A stretch of DNA of 64,000 bases from Streptomyces sp. NBC_00178. Its GTDB lineage: Bacteria; Actinomycetota; Actinomycetes; Streptomycetales; Streptomycetaceae. Positions 15,692-24,458 of this stretch are shown one piece after another. The stretch covers positions 7,159,501 through 7,223,500 of the forward strand of contig NZ_CP108143.1 in NCBI RefSeq assembly GCF_036206005.1, read 5' to 3'. The notes under the pieces are model-generated. The model was not told where the DNA came from and made no database searches. It saw nothing but the letters and a program-made list of their open reading frames with translations. Both the position numbers and the translations under genes were made by a program. How positions within the stretch are numbered: position 1 is the first letter of the stretch; every line of letters starts with the position of its first letter.

Positions 15692-17623
15692 TCAGTTCCC
15701 GCGGTTCTCCCAGTGCCTGGTCACCGGGGTCGCCGTGACGCCGTTCTCGTAGACGAGTCCGACGCGGTGGTTGTACTGGATCGTGTACATCTTCTTCTTG
15801 CCGAAGACGACCGTTCCGCTGCTCTTGAAGTAGTCGTCCGTGAGCGCCGGAGCCTGAGTGGCGACGTACGCCTGCCCCGCCGGAACGCTGTACATGCTGA
15901 GTGCCGACTGCGTCGACGGGCTCAGACCTGCCGGGTACTCCGCGGCGTCCGGGTAGCTCTGACCGTAGACGGCCACCGAAGCGGATCCCGACGGACGAAT
16001 GGTCTTCACGCCGTAGGTGATCTTGGCGTTCTTGCCGTCCGGGTTGTGGAACCAGACCTTCGCGCCGCTGAACCAGATGGCCGTCCACTCGCCCTGGACG
16101 TCGGCGACGACGAACTGCTGGCCGGACTGGGCGGTGCTGCCCCAGTCGTTGATGCGGTTGGTGCCGTCACCCTGCCCGTGGATCGACTGGTCGCCGAAGA
16201 GCGGAGCGCCGGCGTCCGGAGCCTTGCGCAGGTAGACGAAGTTCGACTCCTGCTGCTTGTCGGCGCAGGCCGTCGACGACGAGTCGCTCGGGTCGTCCCC
16301 GGGGCAGACGCGGACGGTCTGCACGTTCCCGGCGAAGCCGGGGTCGATGGTGACGACCGAGCCCACGGTGGGCGTGCTGTGCACTCCGCTGTAGCCGTGG
16401 CCGAGCAGCCCCATGAAGTGGCCCCAGTCCCAGCCGTTGCCCGGGTCCCAGTGCATGCCGGACACGTACTTGTCGGCCGGGCCGGGAACGTTGTCGTGGC
16501 CGATGACGTGCTGACGGTCCAGCGGTATGTCGAACCGCGCCGCCAGGTACTTCACGAGGGTCGCGGTGGCCTCGTACTGGGCCTCCGTGTACCAGGTGGC
16601 GCCCTGGGCGGCGTACCCCTCGTGCTCGATGCCGATGGAGTGCATGTTCGTCGAGTAGTTGCCGGCGTGGAAGGCGATGTTCGTGGTGGGCACCATCTGG
16701 GTCACCGCGCCGTCGGACGACCGCATCACGTAGTGGGTGGCCGCGGGATTGGTCGGCGAGGCCAGGCCGTTGACCCCGGCGTCGTAGGTGCTCTCCAGGT
16801 CGTGGATGACGATGGTGTCGATCCGGATGCCGTTCGCGGGCCGGTTCGACACCTGTACGCCTGCCGGGGACCCCGGCACGAACGTGCACTGGACGGCCGG
16901 CGGGCACTCGATGTCCGCGTTGGCCGAGTTCTTCAGATGCAGGCGGTCCACCTGGGTCTCGGTGGGGTCGACCGAGGGGGAGGCGGAGAGATGGAGGCGC
17001 TGGCCGTCCTGCGTCGTGTGGGAGGCGCCCTTGCGGACGGTGTTGAAGACGCGGTCGGCGAAGCTCACCGCGCCCTGGCGATGCGTCGACTGGCTGTAGC
17101 GGGCCACGGCGCCGTACCACTTGTCGGCGTCGGCGGTCGTGCTGCCGGCGACGGTCTTCTGGTACGACGCGAGGAGCGCCGCGCCACCGCGGATGTTCGC
17201 GGCCGAGTCCTTGCGCAGCGTGTCCGGCGACTCGCCGATCAGCTTCGCGGCGGTCTGCAGCGTGTGGAGCGCGGGATTCGAGGCCATGGACGCGAGGTCG
17301 TCACGGCCGGCGCCGCCCGCGTCTCCCGCGGCCATCATGGCCGGGGTGACATCGGTGAGGTGCATCGGGCCGAAGCCGCCGCTGGTGCTGTGGTGCCCCC
17401 CGTGGGTGTCCCACGCCGACTCCTGGTAGGCGAGGCCGAGCAGGACGCTGACGGGTACGTGGAACTCCTCGGCGGCCGAGGCGAATTCCTGCTGCCGAGA
17501 GGCGGAGTCGGTCTGGGGGTCGGCCGACGCGCTGAACTGCACCGTGGCTGCCAGACCGCCTGCGGCCAGGACGCCCGCCGCGATGACGACGGGGAGCCGC
17601 AGCCCTTTTCTCCTCTTGTGCAA
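15692..17623 (-). CDS. secreted N-acetylmuramoyl-L-alanine amidase
   Basis: 643 aa. Signal peptide KRRKGLRLPVVIAAGVLAAG... ending SASA. Residues about 45-200 form a helical, lysozyme/transglycosylase-like region (LLGLAYQESAWD, GGFGPMHLTDV). The zinc amidase_2 domain lies at about 245-390: IDTIVIHDLE, THYVMRSSDGAVTQMV, NMHSIGIEHEG and HVIGHDNVPGP supply the His ligands. The C-terminal ~230 aa are beta-rich, possibly wall-binding. It cleaves the MurNAc-L-Ala bond of peptidoglycan. A TTG start at 17623 is proposed because it begins the signal peptide and has AGGA 8 nt upstream; an ATG at 17806 would give an unlikely 61-aa extension. Confidence 0.88.
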   Translation of the reverse strand: MHKRRKGLRLPVVIAAGVLAAGGLAATVQFSASADPQTDSASRQQEFASAAEEFHVPVSVLLGLAYQESAWDTHGGHHSTSGGFGPMHLTDVTPAMMAAGDAGGAGRDDLASMASNPALHTLQTAAKLIGESPDTLRKDSAANIRGGAALLASYQKTVAGSTTADADKWYGAVARYSQSTHRQGAVSFADRVFNTVRKGASHTTQDGQRLHLSASPSVDPTETQVDRLHLKNSANADIECPPAVQCTFVPGSPAGVQVSNRPANGIRIDTIVIHDLESTYDAGVNGLASPTNPAATHYVMRSSDGAVTQMVPTTNIAFHAGNYSTNMHSIGIEHEGYAAQGATWYTEAQYEATATLVKYLAARFDIPLDRQHVIGHDNVPGPADKYVSGMHWDPGNGWDWGHFMGLLGHGYSGVHSTPTVGSVVTIDPGFAGNVQTVRVCPGDDPSDSSSTACADKQQESNFVYLRKAPDAGAPLFGDQSIHGQGDGTNRINDWGSTAQSGQQFVVADVQGEWTAIWFSGAKVWFHNPDGKNAKITYGVKTIRPSGSASVAVYGQSYPDAAEYPAGLSPSTQSALSMYSVPAGQAYVATQAPALTDDYFKSSGTVVFGKKKMYTIQYNHRVGLVYENGVTATPVTRHWENRGN

Positions 17624-17805
17624 AGTGCTGGTCCTAACGGGATGTGGGGGTTGCGAGGTGCTCAGGTGGATCGCTGCCAAGTGCGATGCGGACCTGAGGA
17701 TGTGACGGTCCGACGGGAACCGGACCGGGCCGGCGTCACAGTGACCGACGAGCCATGAGGGCGATTCATCCCCGGACTCGGCCATATGTGAACCGCGGCC
17801 GCGCA

Positions 17806-17821
17806 CCTCGCTGTAGCGAGG
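17806..17821. promoter_or_regulatory. inverted repeat CCTCGCT-GT-AGCGAGG upstream of the amidase gene
   Basis: Perfect 7-bp arms with a 2-bp spacer, about 185 bp upstream of the proposed TTG start of the amidase. The geometry matches that at 13866. Confidence 0.45.
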
Positions 17822-18056
17822 GGCCGCGATCCGCGGTCGTTCTCCGACTTCACACGTATCTTACGGGAGCCGCTTACTGCGGGTTGCACCCCCCTCGACG
17901 AGTTCTGCTGCGGGGGACGGTCGAAACCGGACGCAACGATGGCAGGTGTGACGTTCGGGACACCGGCGATCCAGTGGTGCAGCGAGGTCCGGGGAACGCC
18001 CGCTTTCCTGCGGGCCCCGCCATGGCCGACGGCTCCCACCGGTACTCGGCGGTCCG

Positions 18057-18077
18057 ACCGGCCCCGACGGGGCCGGT
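18057..18077. terminator. orphan hairpin in the divergent region
   Basis: ACCGGCCCC / GGGGCCGGT, perfect 9-bp stem with GAC loop. No gene ends nearby, so its role is uncertain. Confidence 0.35.
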
Positions 18078-18388
18078 GATGGTGCCGGCCCGCGGTGCGT
18101 GGCCGCCGTCCGGGGCGGGGCGACCGTTCTCCGGTACGCCGCCGGCCTCACCGTGAGACCTCGCCCGGGACCTCGCGTGACCGCCCGGCCGGCCGATCAA
18201 TATACTTGATCGAGCAATATGAGTAGGCGTGACTGGACCAGCGCCCGGGCCGCGTGCGGCCGCCGTCGGACACCTCCAGGACGCCGCGGTCGCCCCGTGG
18301 TGTGACACACCGGGGACACCACCGCGGCGCCGGAGGTTCCGTCACGCCGGACCGGCCTGTCACGCCGCAAGGATCAAGGAGGGCCCGG

Positions 18389-19138
18389 GTGCCCCGCGAC
18401 ACCGACCACGCCTACACCATCTGGCTCCGACTGGCGGCGGCCATCGTGAAGCCTGTGCTGTTCCCCCTCGTGTCCCGCCGCTGGCGCGGGCTCGAACACA
18501 TCCCCGCCACCGGCGGCTTCGTCACCGCCGTCAACCACATCTCGTACATCGACCCGCTCACCTACGGGCACTTCCAGTACAACACCGGCCGGCCGCCCCG
18601 GCTGCTCGCGAAGGCATCCCTCTTCACCATCCCCTTCGTCGGCATGATGCTGCGCAAGACCGGCCAGATCCCGGTGCACCGCGGGACCGCGGACGCGGCG
18701 ACCGCGCTGCGGGACGCGGTGGAAGCGGTCAACAAGGGGGAGTGCGTGGCGATCTACCCCGAGGGGACCGTCACCCGTGATCCCGGGCTGTGGCCGATGA
18801 CCGGGAAGTCCGGAGCCGCACGCATAGCCCTGACCACGGGTGCGCCCGTCATCCCGATCGCCCAGTGGGGCGCCCACCGCATCGCGCCGCCGTACGCGAG
18901 CGGAGGGCGCGGGAACCGGCGACTGAGCCTTGTCCCCCGCCGACGCGTCGACATCGTCGCAGGACCGCCCGTGGACCTCAGCAGGTACGCGGGCAAGCCG
19001 CTCACCCAGGAGGTGCTGCGAGAGGCGACCGAGGACATCATGGCCGCGATCACCGGGCTCCTCGCCGGAATCCGCGGCGAGGAGCCCCCTCAGGCACCAC
19101 ACCGCGCCCGTCGTTCCGTCTCCGAACAGGCGAGTTGA
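18389..19138 (+). CDS. PlsC-type 1-acylglycerol-3-phosphate acyltransferase
   Basis: 249 aa, the usual length of actinobacterial LPLAT proteins. The acyltransferase signature His-x4-Asp is NHISYID (about residue 50), followed by VHRGTADAA and the glycerophosphate-binding YPEGTVTRD. The N-terminal helix LRLAAAIVKPVLFPLV should associate with the membrane. It transfers acyl groups to lysophosphatidic acid or a related acceptor. The GTG at 18389 was chosen for its AAGGAGGG (18377-18384); a longer frame to 18254 is Arg/Pro-rich. An 11-bp hairpin follows the gene. Confidence 0.9.
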   Translation: MPRDTDHAYTIWLRLAAAIVKPVLFPLVSRRWRGLEHIPATGGFVTAVNHISYIDPLTYGHFQYNTGRPPRLLAKASLFTIPFVGMMLRKTGQIPVHRGTADAATALRDAVEAVNKGECVAIYPEGTVTRDPGLWPMTGKSGAARIALTTGAPVIPIAQWGAHRIAPPYASGGRGNRRLSLVPRRRVDIVAGPPVDLSRYAGKPLTQEVLREATEDIMAAITGLLAGIRGEEPPQAPHRARRSVSEQAS

Positions 19139-19148
19139 GCCCGCAGCC

Positions 19149-19174
19149 CGGCCCGGCCGCGGTCGGCCGGGCCG
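19149..19174. terminator. hairpin after the acyltransferase gene
   Basis: 11-bp stem, arms 19149-19159 and 19164-19174, CGGT loop, directly after the stop codon. Confidence 0.8.
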
Positions 19175-19218
19175 CGCCTCGAACGCGGCCGGGCCGACTG
19201 CGTCCGGCCTCGGCCCCG

Positions 19219-19238
19219 GTGTCCGCCCGGGCGGACAC
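19219..19238. repeat. 20-bp perfect palindrome
   Basis: GTGTCCGCCCGGGCGGACAC. It has no loop, so it is a poor terminator and is more like a protein-binding site. It lies between convergent genes, where an operator is not expected. Confidence 0.6.
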
Positions 19239-19614
19239 GGGTGGTCGGTGAAGCACCGATGCCCACCCGGCCCGCGCACCGCGATCAGCTGTCGTGCATG
19301 CGGTCCGCCGGCCCGCGGAGACGTCCCGGGGCGGACCGGCGAACCCAGGGCGCTGTGCGACTTGTCCACGTAGCGGTGCCCAGGACGGGAACCGGGCCGC
19401 GCGCGGTGCGCTGCGTGGCGCGCGACTGGCCCGTGCAGGCGGGGAGCCGGATCTTCGGGCCGTATCCGTCGGAGACGGTGTACGGCTCAAGTGGGTTGCC
19501 GGGCAACGGCGTTGGTTCGCCGGACCGGACCCGGCGGGCAGGGAGGGCGCCCCGGGTGCGAACTCCTCGGCCGACCGGTCGCGAGTCCACCTCGGTGGTG
19601 CGCCGTCGTCCGTC

Positions 19615-20484
19615 CTATGGGGCGTCCTCCAGCACCTCGCGCAGCCGCTGTGCGAATTCATCGGGCTTGCCCGGGTATCCGTGAGCTCCGTCGAGGAAAC
19701 CGCCGTGATGACTCGGAAACGTCGTCACGCGCCGGCCGAGCAGCTCGGCCGTCGCGACGGAGGTGCGCCCCGTCTGCACGCCGGTGGACTCCTCGCCGAC
19801 TGCGATCACCACGCGGGTCGACGCCGTGGCGACCGCGCCCGCGTCGGGCCGGTAGCCGCTGATCGCCCATGACCGGTCGGACAGCAGCGGATCATGGCGC
19901 GAGCCGTCGTCCTCGGCGGGCATACCGAACGCGGCGGGATCGGCATCGGGCTGTGCGAAGTACGCGTCGGTGAATTCGCCCTCCCATGAGGTCATGGCGA
20001 TGAAGGCCGCCATTCCGGCCCCCCACCCCCGCTCCTCGTACGCGTCCCGCACCCGGGCCCGCGCCCGCACGGCTGCCGGGCCGTCTGGAGTCAGGGTGAT
20101 GAGAGGCGGCTCGTGCGCGACCAGTGTGGTCACGTCCCCGGGGTGCCGGGCCACGAGGGCGAGCGCCGTGACCGCGCCGCCGCTGCTGGCGAACATCTCG
20201 ACCGGCCCGGCACCAAGTGCCTCGATGACGGCGTGTACGTCCTCGGCCTGGACCTCGGGAGTGTGGTCGGTCCGCCCGTCCTTGCGGATGCTGCGACCGA
20301 GCCCGCGCGGATCGTAGGTGACGACGGTCCGGTCGGGGAAGCGCGCCGCGAGTGCGGCGAACCCCGAGGCGTCCATGGGCTGCCCGATCATGAGCAGCGG
20401 CGGCCGCCCGCCGTCGGCCGGCAGCGGCCCGCGCACGTCGTGGACGAGATCCGCGCCCGGTGTCTCCAGTGTGTAGGTCTTCAT
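19615..20484 (-). CDS. alpha/beta hydrolase fold protein
   Basis: 289 aa, one alpha/beta hydrolase domain. PPLLMIGQPMDASGF is the strand-3/oxyanion region and VVTYDPRGLGRS is typical of the fold. The nucleophile elbow is MFASSGGAVTALAL (Gly-x-Ser-x-Gly relaxed to Ala-Ser-Ser-Gly-Gly). The acid is expected near VVIAVGEES and the catalytic His is in FPSHHGGFLDG near the C-terminus. Substrate unknown; an esterase or haloperoxidase-like activity is likely. ATG at 20484 has no clear SD. Separate from the ATPase gene upstream. Confidence 0.88.
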   Translation of the reverse strand: MKTYTLETPGADLVHDVRGPLPADGGRPPLLMIGQPMDASGFAALAARFPDRTVVTYDPRGLGRSIRKDGRTDHTPEVQAEDVHAVIEALGAGPVEMFASSGGAVTALALVARHPGDVTTLVAHEPPLITLTPDGPAAVRARARVRDAYEERGWGAGMAAFIAMTSWEGEFTDAYFAQPDADPAAFGMPAEDDGSRHDPLLSDRSWAISGYRPDAGAVATASTRVVIAVGEESTGVQTGRTSVATAELLGRRVTTFPSHHGGFLDGAHGYPGKPDEFAQRLREVLEDAP

Positions 20485-20566
20485 ACCCGTGCAGACCCGG
20501 CCCGCACCGGGAACTCATCGGTGCGGCACCGCTTTCCCGCGACGCCGCTTGCCGCCGCCTGCTGTG

Positions 20567-21007
20567 TCAGCCGATGGTCCCGCTGTGCCGGGGTTCGGGG
20601 GCGCCCGGCGGGACGAAGCAGGCGGTGACGGTCTTGCCCGACGCCTGGGAGTGCGTGGACCATTCGTCCGCGAGTGCGTCGATGATGGCCATCCCGCGCC
20701 CGCCCGTCGTCGTGACGTCCTGGGGCCGCTGGGAGGGGGGCAGGGGATCGGCGTCGTGGACGCTCACGTGCAGACACCGGCTGTCCCAGGTGAGGACCAG
20801 CTGGGCGTCGCTGTGTGCGTGCACGTGGGCGTTGGTGATGAGCTCGGAGACGCTGAGCAGGATCGCGTCCACGGTCTCGGGGGCGTCCTTCGTCCACCCC
20901 AGGGACGCCAGGTGCTCCCGCGTCCAGTGGCGGCCAGCCCGCACCCCTTGCGAGATCGGGAACGACTGCGCCCATCCCACCGCCCGCAGTGACGTTTCCT
21001 TCGTCAT
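20567..21007 (-). CDS. HATPase_c anti-sigma-factor-like serine kinase
   Basis: 146 aa, the single-domain GHKL ATPase found in dozens of copies in streptomycetes (RsbW/SpoIIAB-like). The N-box is LLSVSELITNAHVHA and the G1 box is TGGRGMAIIDALADEW; the lid ends in a SGKTVTACF strand. Such proteins phosphorylate anti-sigma antagonists or bind sigma factors; the partner is unknown. The ATG at 21007 was chosen for GAGGAGGGG 6-14 nt upstream. It stands alone. Confidence 0.88.
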   Translation of the reverse strand: MTKETSLRAVGWAQSFPISQGVRAGRHWTREHLASLGWTKDAPETVDAILLSVSELITNAHVHAHSDAQLVLTWDSRCLHVSVHDADPLPPSQRPQDVTTTGGRGMAIIDALADEWSTHSQASGKTVTACFVPPGAPEPRHSGTIG

Positions 21008-21216
21008 CGGCCCCCTCCTCGTTCGGCTCTCCCTCCTCATGTACCCCCGCATTCGAAGCCCACCGCTCGCTCGCGCGAGGGGCGTCGAGGGCGGCCCGGC
21101 CGAGCTTCCGCGCGAGCGGAGCGGGCGTGCCGAGCCCGGGGACGTGACGGGCGTTCAGGCCGGGGGCCCGGGGCGGGCGGCCGGGCCGAGTCCGGGGGGG
21201 CCCGCCCCGCGAGTAG

Positions 21217-21246
21217 TTGCTTGACGCGTCAAGTACTGCTTATACT
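21217..21246 (+). promoter_or_regulatory. promoter with embedded palindromic operator
   Basis: TTGCTT (21217-21222), an 18-bp spacer and TATACT (21241-21246) make a plausible vegetative promoter. The spacer overlaps the perfect palindrome CTTGACGCGTCAAG (21220-21233), so a dimeric repressor bound there would block RNA polymerase. It drives the membrane-protein/PEP-utilising operon. Confidence 0.65.
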
Positions 21247-21276
21247 TGCGCAGTCAACAAAGTGAGGCGGTCACCC

Positions 21277-22038
21277 GTGGAAATCCAAGCTGTGATGACG
21301 TCGGGCGCCGCAGCTCAGACGTGCGTCCACCGGATCGGCGCCCGGCGCGGCACAGCCGTGCGCGAGGTGCGATTGCCCCGCATTCTGCGGCACTTGGCCA
21401 CGGCGGCGGCGGTCACCGCCATGCTGCACGCGGCCGTCCTGGGAGTCTCCTCCCGCGGTGGGCCCCACCCCGAACTGTCATGGGTGGACCCGGCCGAGGT
21501 GGCGAAGTCCCTGTACATGCTCGGGCCCTGGCCGCTGACCGCGCTGGTCCTGCTCGCGCCGGCGAGCCGCCGGCCCGCCCTCTGCGTCCGCACGGCCCTC
21601 GCGCTGCTCCTGACCGGCGTCACCGGTCTCGCCTTCGCCTGCTGGGCGCCTCTCACGCACCTTCCTGCTCACGAGGGAAGCCTCTTCCGCGCGTACGGGG
21701 CACTTCCGGGGGCCCTCACCGGCTGGTACCTGCTGGCGATCCTCGCTACGGCGACCGCGGTCCTGTCGCACCGCGTGCGTGCGGTCCTCGTCACCGCGGG
21801 TCTGGGCATCGTGGTCATCTCGACCCTGATTTCCACCGACCCCGCACTCGCCGTCGTGTTCGCCGCCGGAGTGCCCCTGCTCGCCTGGTTCACCGCCGGC
21901 CGCATCGTGGTGGGGCGCGAGCGAGGGACGAAGGCCGCCGGCTCCCGGGCACCGCAGTCAGGAGAGGTGCCCGCCAGGACCCGCACCGGGCCCCGGACTC
22001 CCGTCCGGGGCCCGGTGCGGACGCGGCAGGCAGCCTGA
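21277..22038 (+). CDS. multi-pass membrane protein, first gene of a three-gene operon
   Basis: 253 aa with five or six hydrophobic helices: about ATAAAVTAMLHAAVLG, WPLTALVLLAPA, ALALLLTGVTGLAFACW, WYLLAILATATAVL, VLVTAGLGIVVIS and AVVFAAGVPLLAWF. No family recognised. The GTG at 21277 is preferred (GAGGCGG 8-14 nt upstream and 30 nt after the -10); ATG 21295 is the alternative. The C-terminal 20 residues (Arg/Pro/Thr-rich) are encoded by the two arms of an 18-bp hairpin, an oddity suggesting the ORF runs into a terminator. Confidence 0.75.
   Translation: MEIQAVMTSGAAAQTCVHRIGARRGTAVREVRLPRILRHLATAAAVTAMLHAAVLGVSSRGGPHPELSWVDPAEVAKSLYMLGPWPLTALVLLAPASRRPALCVRTALALLLTGVTGLAFACWAPLTHLPAHEGSLFRAYGALPGALTGWYLLAILATATAVLSHRVRAVLVTAGLGIVVISTLISTDPALAVVFAAGVPLLAWFTAGRIVVGRERGTKAAGSRAPQSGEVPARTRTGPRTPVRGPVRTRQAA
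21981..22020. terminator. 18-bp perfect hairpin overlapping the 3' end of the membrane-protein gene
   Basis: Arms 21981-21998 and 22003-22020 with loop TCCC. Lying inside the last 60 nt of the ORF, it would terminate or attenuate transcription before the PEP-utilising gene. Confidence 0.75.
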
Positions 22039-22355
22039 CGGCCACGATCGGCGCGCTTCTTCCGCACACCGCCCACCAGAGGGACGCTCCCGGCTGCACC
22101 TCTGCCGGACCGAACGCCACAGCGTGCGACCACGATCCGGGCCGCTCGGGTTCAGCGTGGACGCGCGCACAACCCGGTCGGTGTCGTCTCCCGCCCGCCA
22201 TGCCCGCCCCGGCCCACGTGGTCGTGAGGGCCCGCGCCCGTCGCCGGGAGCGCGTCGTCCGGCCGGGTGCGCAGCCCCGGCCCCACGCTTCCCGCGGTAT
22301 CCGCGACAGCGGAAACCCGTCCGACTCCACGCACACAGAGAGAGAAAGCGAAGCC
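22039..22355 (+). other. leader region before the PEP-utilising enzyme gene
   Basis: 317 bp. The frame upstream of 22356 is open but Arg/Pro-rich, without recognisable sequence. No second strong promoter was identified. Confidence 0.4.
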
Positions 22356-24458
22356 ATGCGATTCGAGACTGCGGAATGGGCCGTGGTGCCCCTGGGGACT
22401 CCCTCGGCCGTGGACGCGGCGATCACCGGGGCCAAGGCCGCCAACCTGGCCCGCGCCGCCGTAGCCGGTCTGCCGGTTCTGCCTGGATTCGTCCTGGTGC
22501 CTGCCGGGCGTGCACCCGACGCCCTGACCGGGGACGAGGCATTGCGCGGCGCCTGGCGGACCTTGGCCGGCGGGGATGGCCGACAGCCGCTGGTCGTACG
22601 GTCCTCGTCCCTCTACGAGGACACCGAGAACTCCTCCATGGCGGGACGCTTCGACTCCGTGCTGGACGTACAGGGCTGGGACTCCTTCGTCTCGGCCGTG
22701 AGGACGGTACTGGCCTCCGCCCGACGCGTCAGACCGCTGCGTCCGGCCGCACAGGACGTAACGGCCGACGGCATGGCGGTCCTGGTCCAGCCGATGCTCA
22801 CGTCCGCCGTCGGCGGGGTGATGTTCGGCGCGGATCCCGTCGAGGGCCGTGCCGACCGCATCCTGGTGAGCGCCGTCCGGGGCGGCCCCGACCAGCTCGT
22901 CGACGGCAGCACACCCGGAGTGCGCTACCAACTGACGCGCCTGGCACGGCCGGTGGGCGGCGACCCCGCCGGCCGGCGCGGTGACCGCCTGCTTACGCGG
23001 GCACGGCGGCACCAGCTCGTCAACCTGGCCAAGTCGACCGAGCGCGTCTTCGGTGGTCCGCAGGACATGGAGTTCGGCTTCGACGGCGACGGGCGGCTCT
23101 GGCTCTTCCAGTCCCGCCCCATCACAGCCATGACCCCGCGGCCGCCGCGCGGCGCCCGTCTGTTCGGCGCCGGCCCTGTCGTGGAGACCCTGCCGGGCGT
23201 GCTCCAGCCGCTCGAGGAGGACCTGTGGGCGGTGCCCATGTCCCACGGCCTGACCGTGGCCCTCGACATCGCCGGGGCGGCCCCGCGGCGCCGCCTGCGC
23301 CGGCTCCCCGTGGTGACGACCGTACGCGGAAGAGCCGTCGCCGACCTGCGTCTGCTGGGCACTGTGCCTCCCGCCCATCCCTTCCTCGACCGGATCAACA
23401 CCGCCAACGGCGCACGGCGAGCCGCGGCGGCGTGGCGGGTGGGCAGGCTGCGTTCCGCGCTGCCGCTGCTGGCCGTCGACCTGATGGCGGACGTGGACCG
23501 CGCCCTCGCCGGCTTCCCGCCCGCCGGTGACATGCTCAGCGGGCGGCTGCTCGACGCCGTCGCCTGGGGGCGGCAGGCGCTGTCCGCCCTCCATGCCCAG
23601 GAGTCCCTCGCAGGTGCGCTGCTCGGCACGGGAAGCGGTGCGACCGCCGCGGGCGAGGCGCTGGCGGAACTCGCCGAGGACCGCGACCGCGGGCTCGGCC
23701 ACGAGGAGCTCATCGCCCTCCACCCCGTACTGCTCGCCCTGCTGCCACCCGCACTCTCCGGGCGGCGCTCGCTCCCCGACGCGGGCAACGTCACGTTCCT
23801 GCCCCGGGGTGTGGACTCCCTCCCCGTACGCGAAGGACTGCGGCTGCGCATCCGCTGGGTGCAGGAGATGCAGGTCAGGATGCTCGCGGAACTGGCCCGG
23901 CGGCTGTCGGCCGGGCAGGGGGCACTCTCCCTGTCCCGCCTGGCCCTGCTGCGCTGGGACGAACTCGTGCGGGCGGCCGGAGGTGAGGGACTGCCGGCCG
24001 ACCTCGTCGAGCGGGTCCCACGTCCGGAATCCGGCGCTCTGCCCGCGGTGTTCCGTCTCGCCGACGGCGTGCCGGTGGCAGAGAAGCCGTCGGGCGCGTC
24101 GGTGCCGGGGCAGGGACAGGGCGCGGGCGGAGGCTTCGGCGTCGGCACGGCCTGGGACGGGCGGGGCGAGCGCCCCGAACGCCCGGTGCTGATCGTGGAG
24201 CACCTGGACCCCGCGCTGGCATCCCTGCTGCCCGGACTGGCCGGGCTCGTCGCGCAGACGGGAAGTCCGCTGTCGCACCTCGCCGTTCTCGCCCGTGAAC
24301 ACCAGGTGCCCACCGCCGTGGGCGTCGCGGAGGCGATCGAACGATTCCCCGTCGGCACGACCCTGGCCGTCGACGGCGGCACGGGAGCCGTGACCTCGCA
24401 CGACCTGCCCGGGGCTCCCGCGGCACCGGCCGCTTCACGACAGGAGACCGCGGCATGA
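22356..24458 (+). CDS. PEP-utilising enzyme, rifampin-phosphotransferase/PEP-synthase-like
   Basis: 700 aa. The N-terminal ATP-grasp domain (PPDK_N, about 15-265) starts GAKAANLARAAVAGLPVLPG, continues with VRSSSLYEDTENSSMAGRFD and QPMLTSAVGGVMFGADPVEG, and ends GDGRLWLFQSRPI. A helical middle (about 275-590) follows. The swivelling phosphohistidine domain closes the protein: QTGSPLSHLAVLAREHQVPT, with His641 as the phosphate carrier. The PEP-binding TIM barrel of true PEP synthase is absent, as in rifampin phosphotransferases, which move the beta-phosphate of ATP to a drug or similar acceptor; the acceptor here is unknown. The TGA overlaps the ATG of the next gene (ATGA at 24455), so they are coupled. 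Confidence 0.82.
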   Translation: MRFETAEWAVVPLGTPSAVDAAITGAKAANLARAAVAGLPVLPGFVLVPAGRAPDALTGDEALRGAWRTLAGGDGRQPLVVRSSSLYEDTENSSMAGRFDSVLDVQGWDSFVSAVRTVLASARRVRPLRPAAQDVTADGMAVLVQPMLTSAVGGVMFGADPVEGRADRILVSAVRGGPDQLVDGSTPGVRYQLTRLARPVGGDPAGRRGDRLLTRARRHQLVNLAKSTERVFGGPQDMEFGFDGDGRLWLFQSRPITAMTPRPPRGARLFGAGPVVETLPGVLQPLEEDLWAVPMSHGLTVALDIAGAAPRRRLRRLPVVTTVRGRAVADLRLLGTVPPAHPFLDRINTANGARRAAAAWRVGRLRSALPLLAVDLMADVDRALAGFPPAGDMLSGRLLDAVAWGRQALSALHAQESLAGALLGTGSGATAAGEALAELAEDRDRGLGHEELIALHPVLLALLPPALSGRRSLPDAGNVTFLPRGVDSLPVREGLRLRIRWVQEMQVRMLAELARRLSAGQGALSLSRLALLRWDELVRAAGGEGLPADLVERVPRPESGALPAVFRLADGVPVAEKPSGASVPGQGQGAGGGFGVGTAWDGRGERPERPVLIVEHLDPALASLLPGLAGLVAQTGSPLSHLAVLAREHQVPTAVGVAEAIERFPVGTTLAVDGGTGAVTSHDLPGAPAAPAASRQETAA

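Larger units (their letters stand above)
17624..18388. other. divergent intergenic region
   Basis: 765 bp between the amidase (minus) and the acyltransferase (plus). It holds the inverted repeat at 17806-17821, a 9-bp hairpin at 18057-18077, and an AT-rich promoter-like patch at 18198-18225 (ATATACTTGATCGAGCAATA). No gene is convincing on either strand. Confidence 0.5.
19139..19614. other. intergenic region between convergent genes
   Basis: 476 bp. It holds the terminator at 19149-19174 and the perfect palindrome at 19219-19238. Open frames such as 19241-19684 give no recognisable protein and are probably shadows. Confidence 0.5.

Noticed and set aside
19241-19684. Possible 147-aa gene in the intergenic region after the acyltransferase
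   Set aside because: No SD, no recognisable motif, overlaps the end of the alpha/beta hydrolase gene and reads as basic low-complexity sequence.
21246-22355. Apparent 1070-aa fusion protein running from 21246 into the PEP-utilising enzyme
   Set aside because: The first ~370 residues are Arg/Pro-rich antisense-like sequence overlapping the membrane-protein gene in another frame; the real N-terminus (MRFETAEW) begins at 22356.
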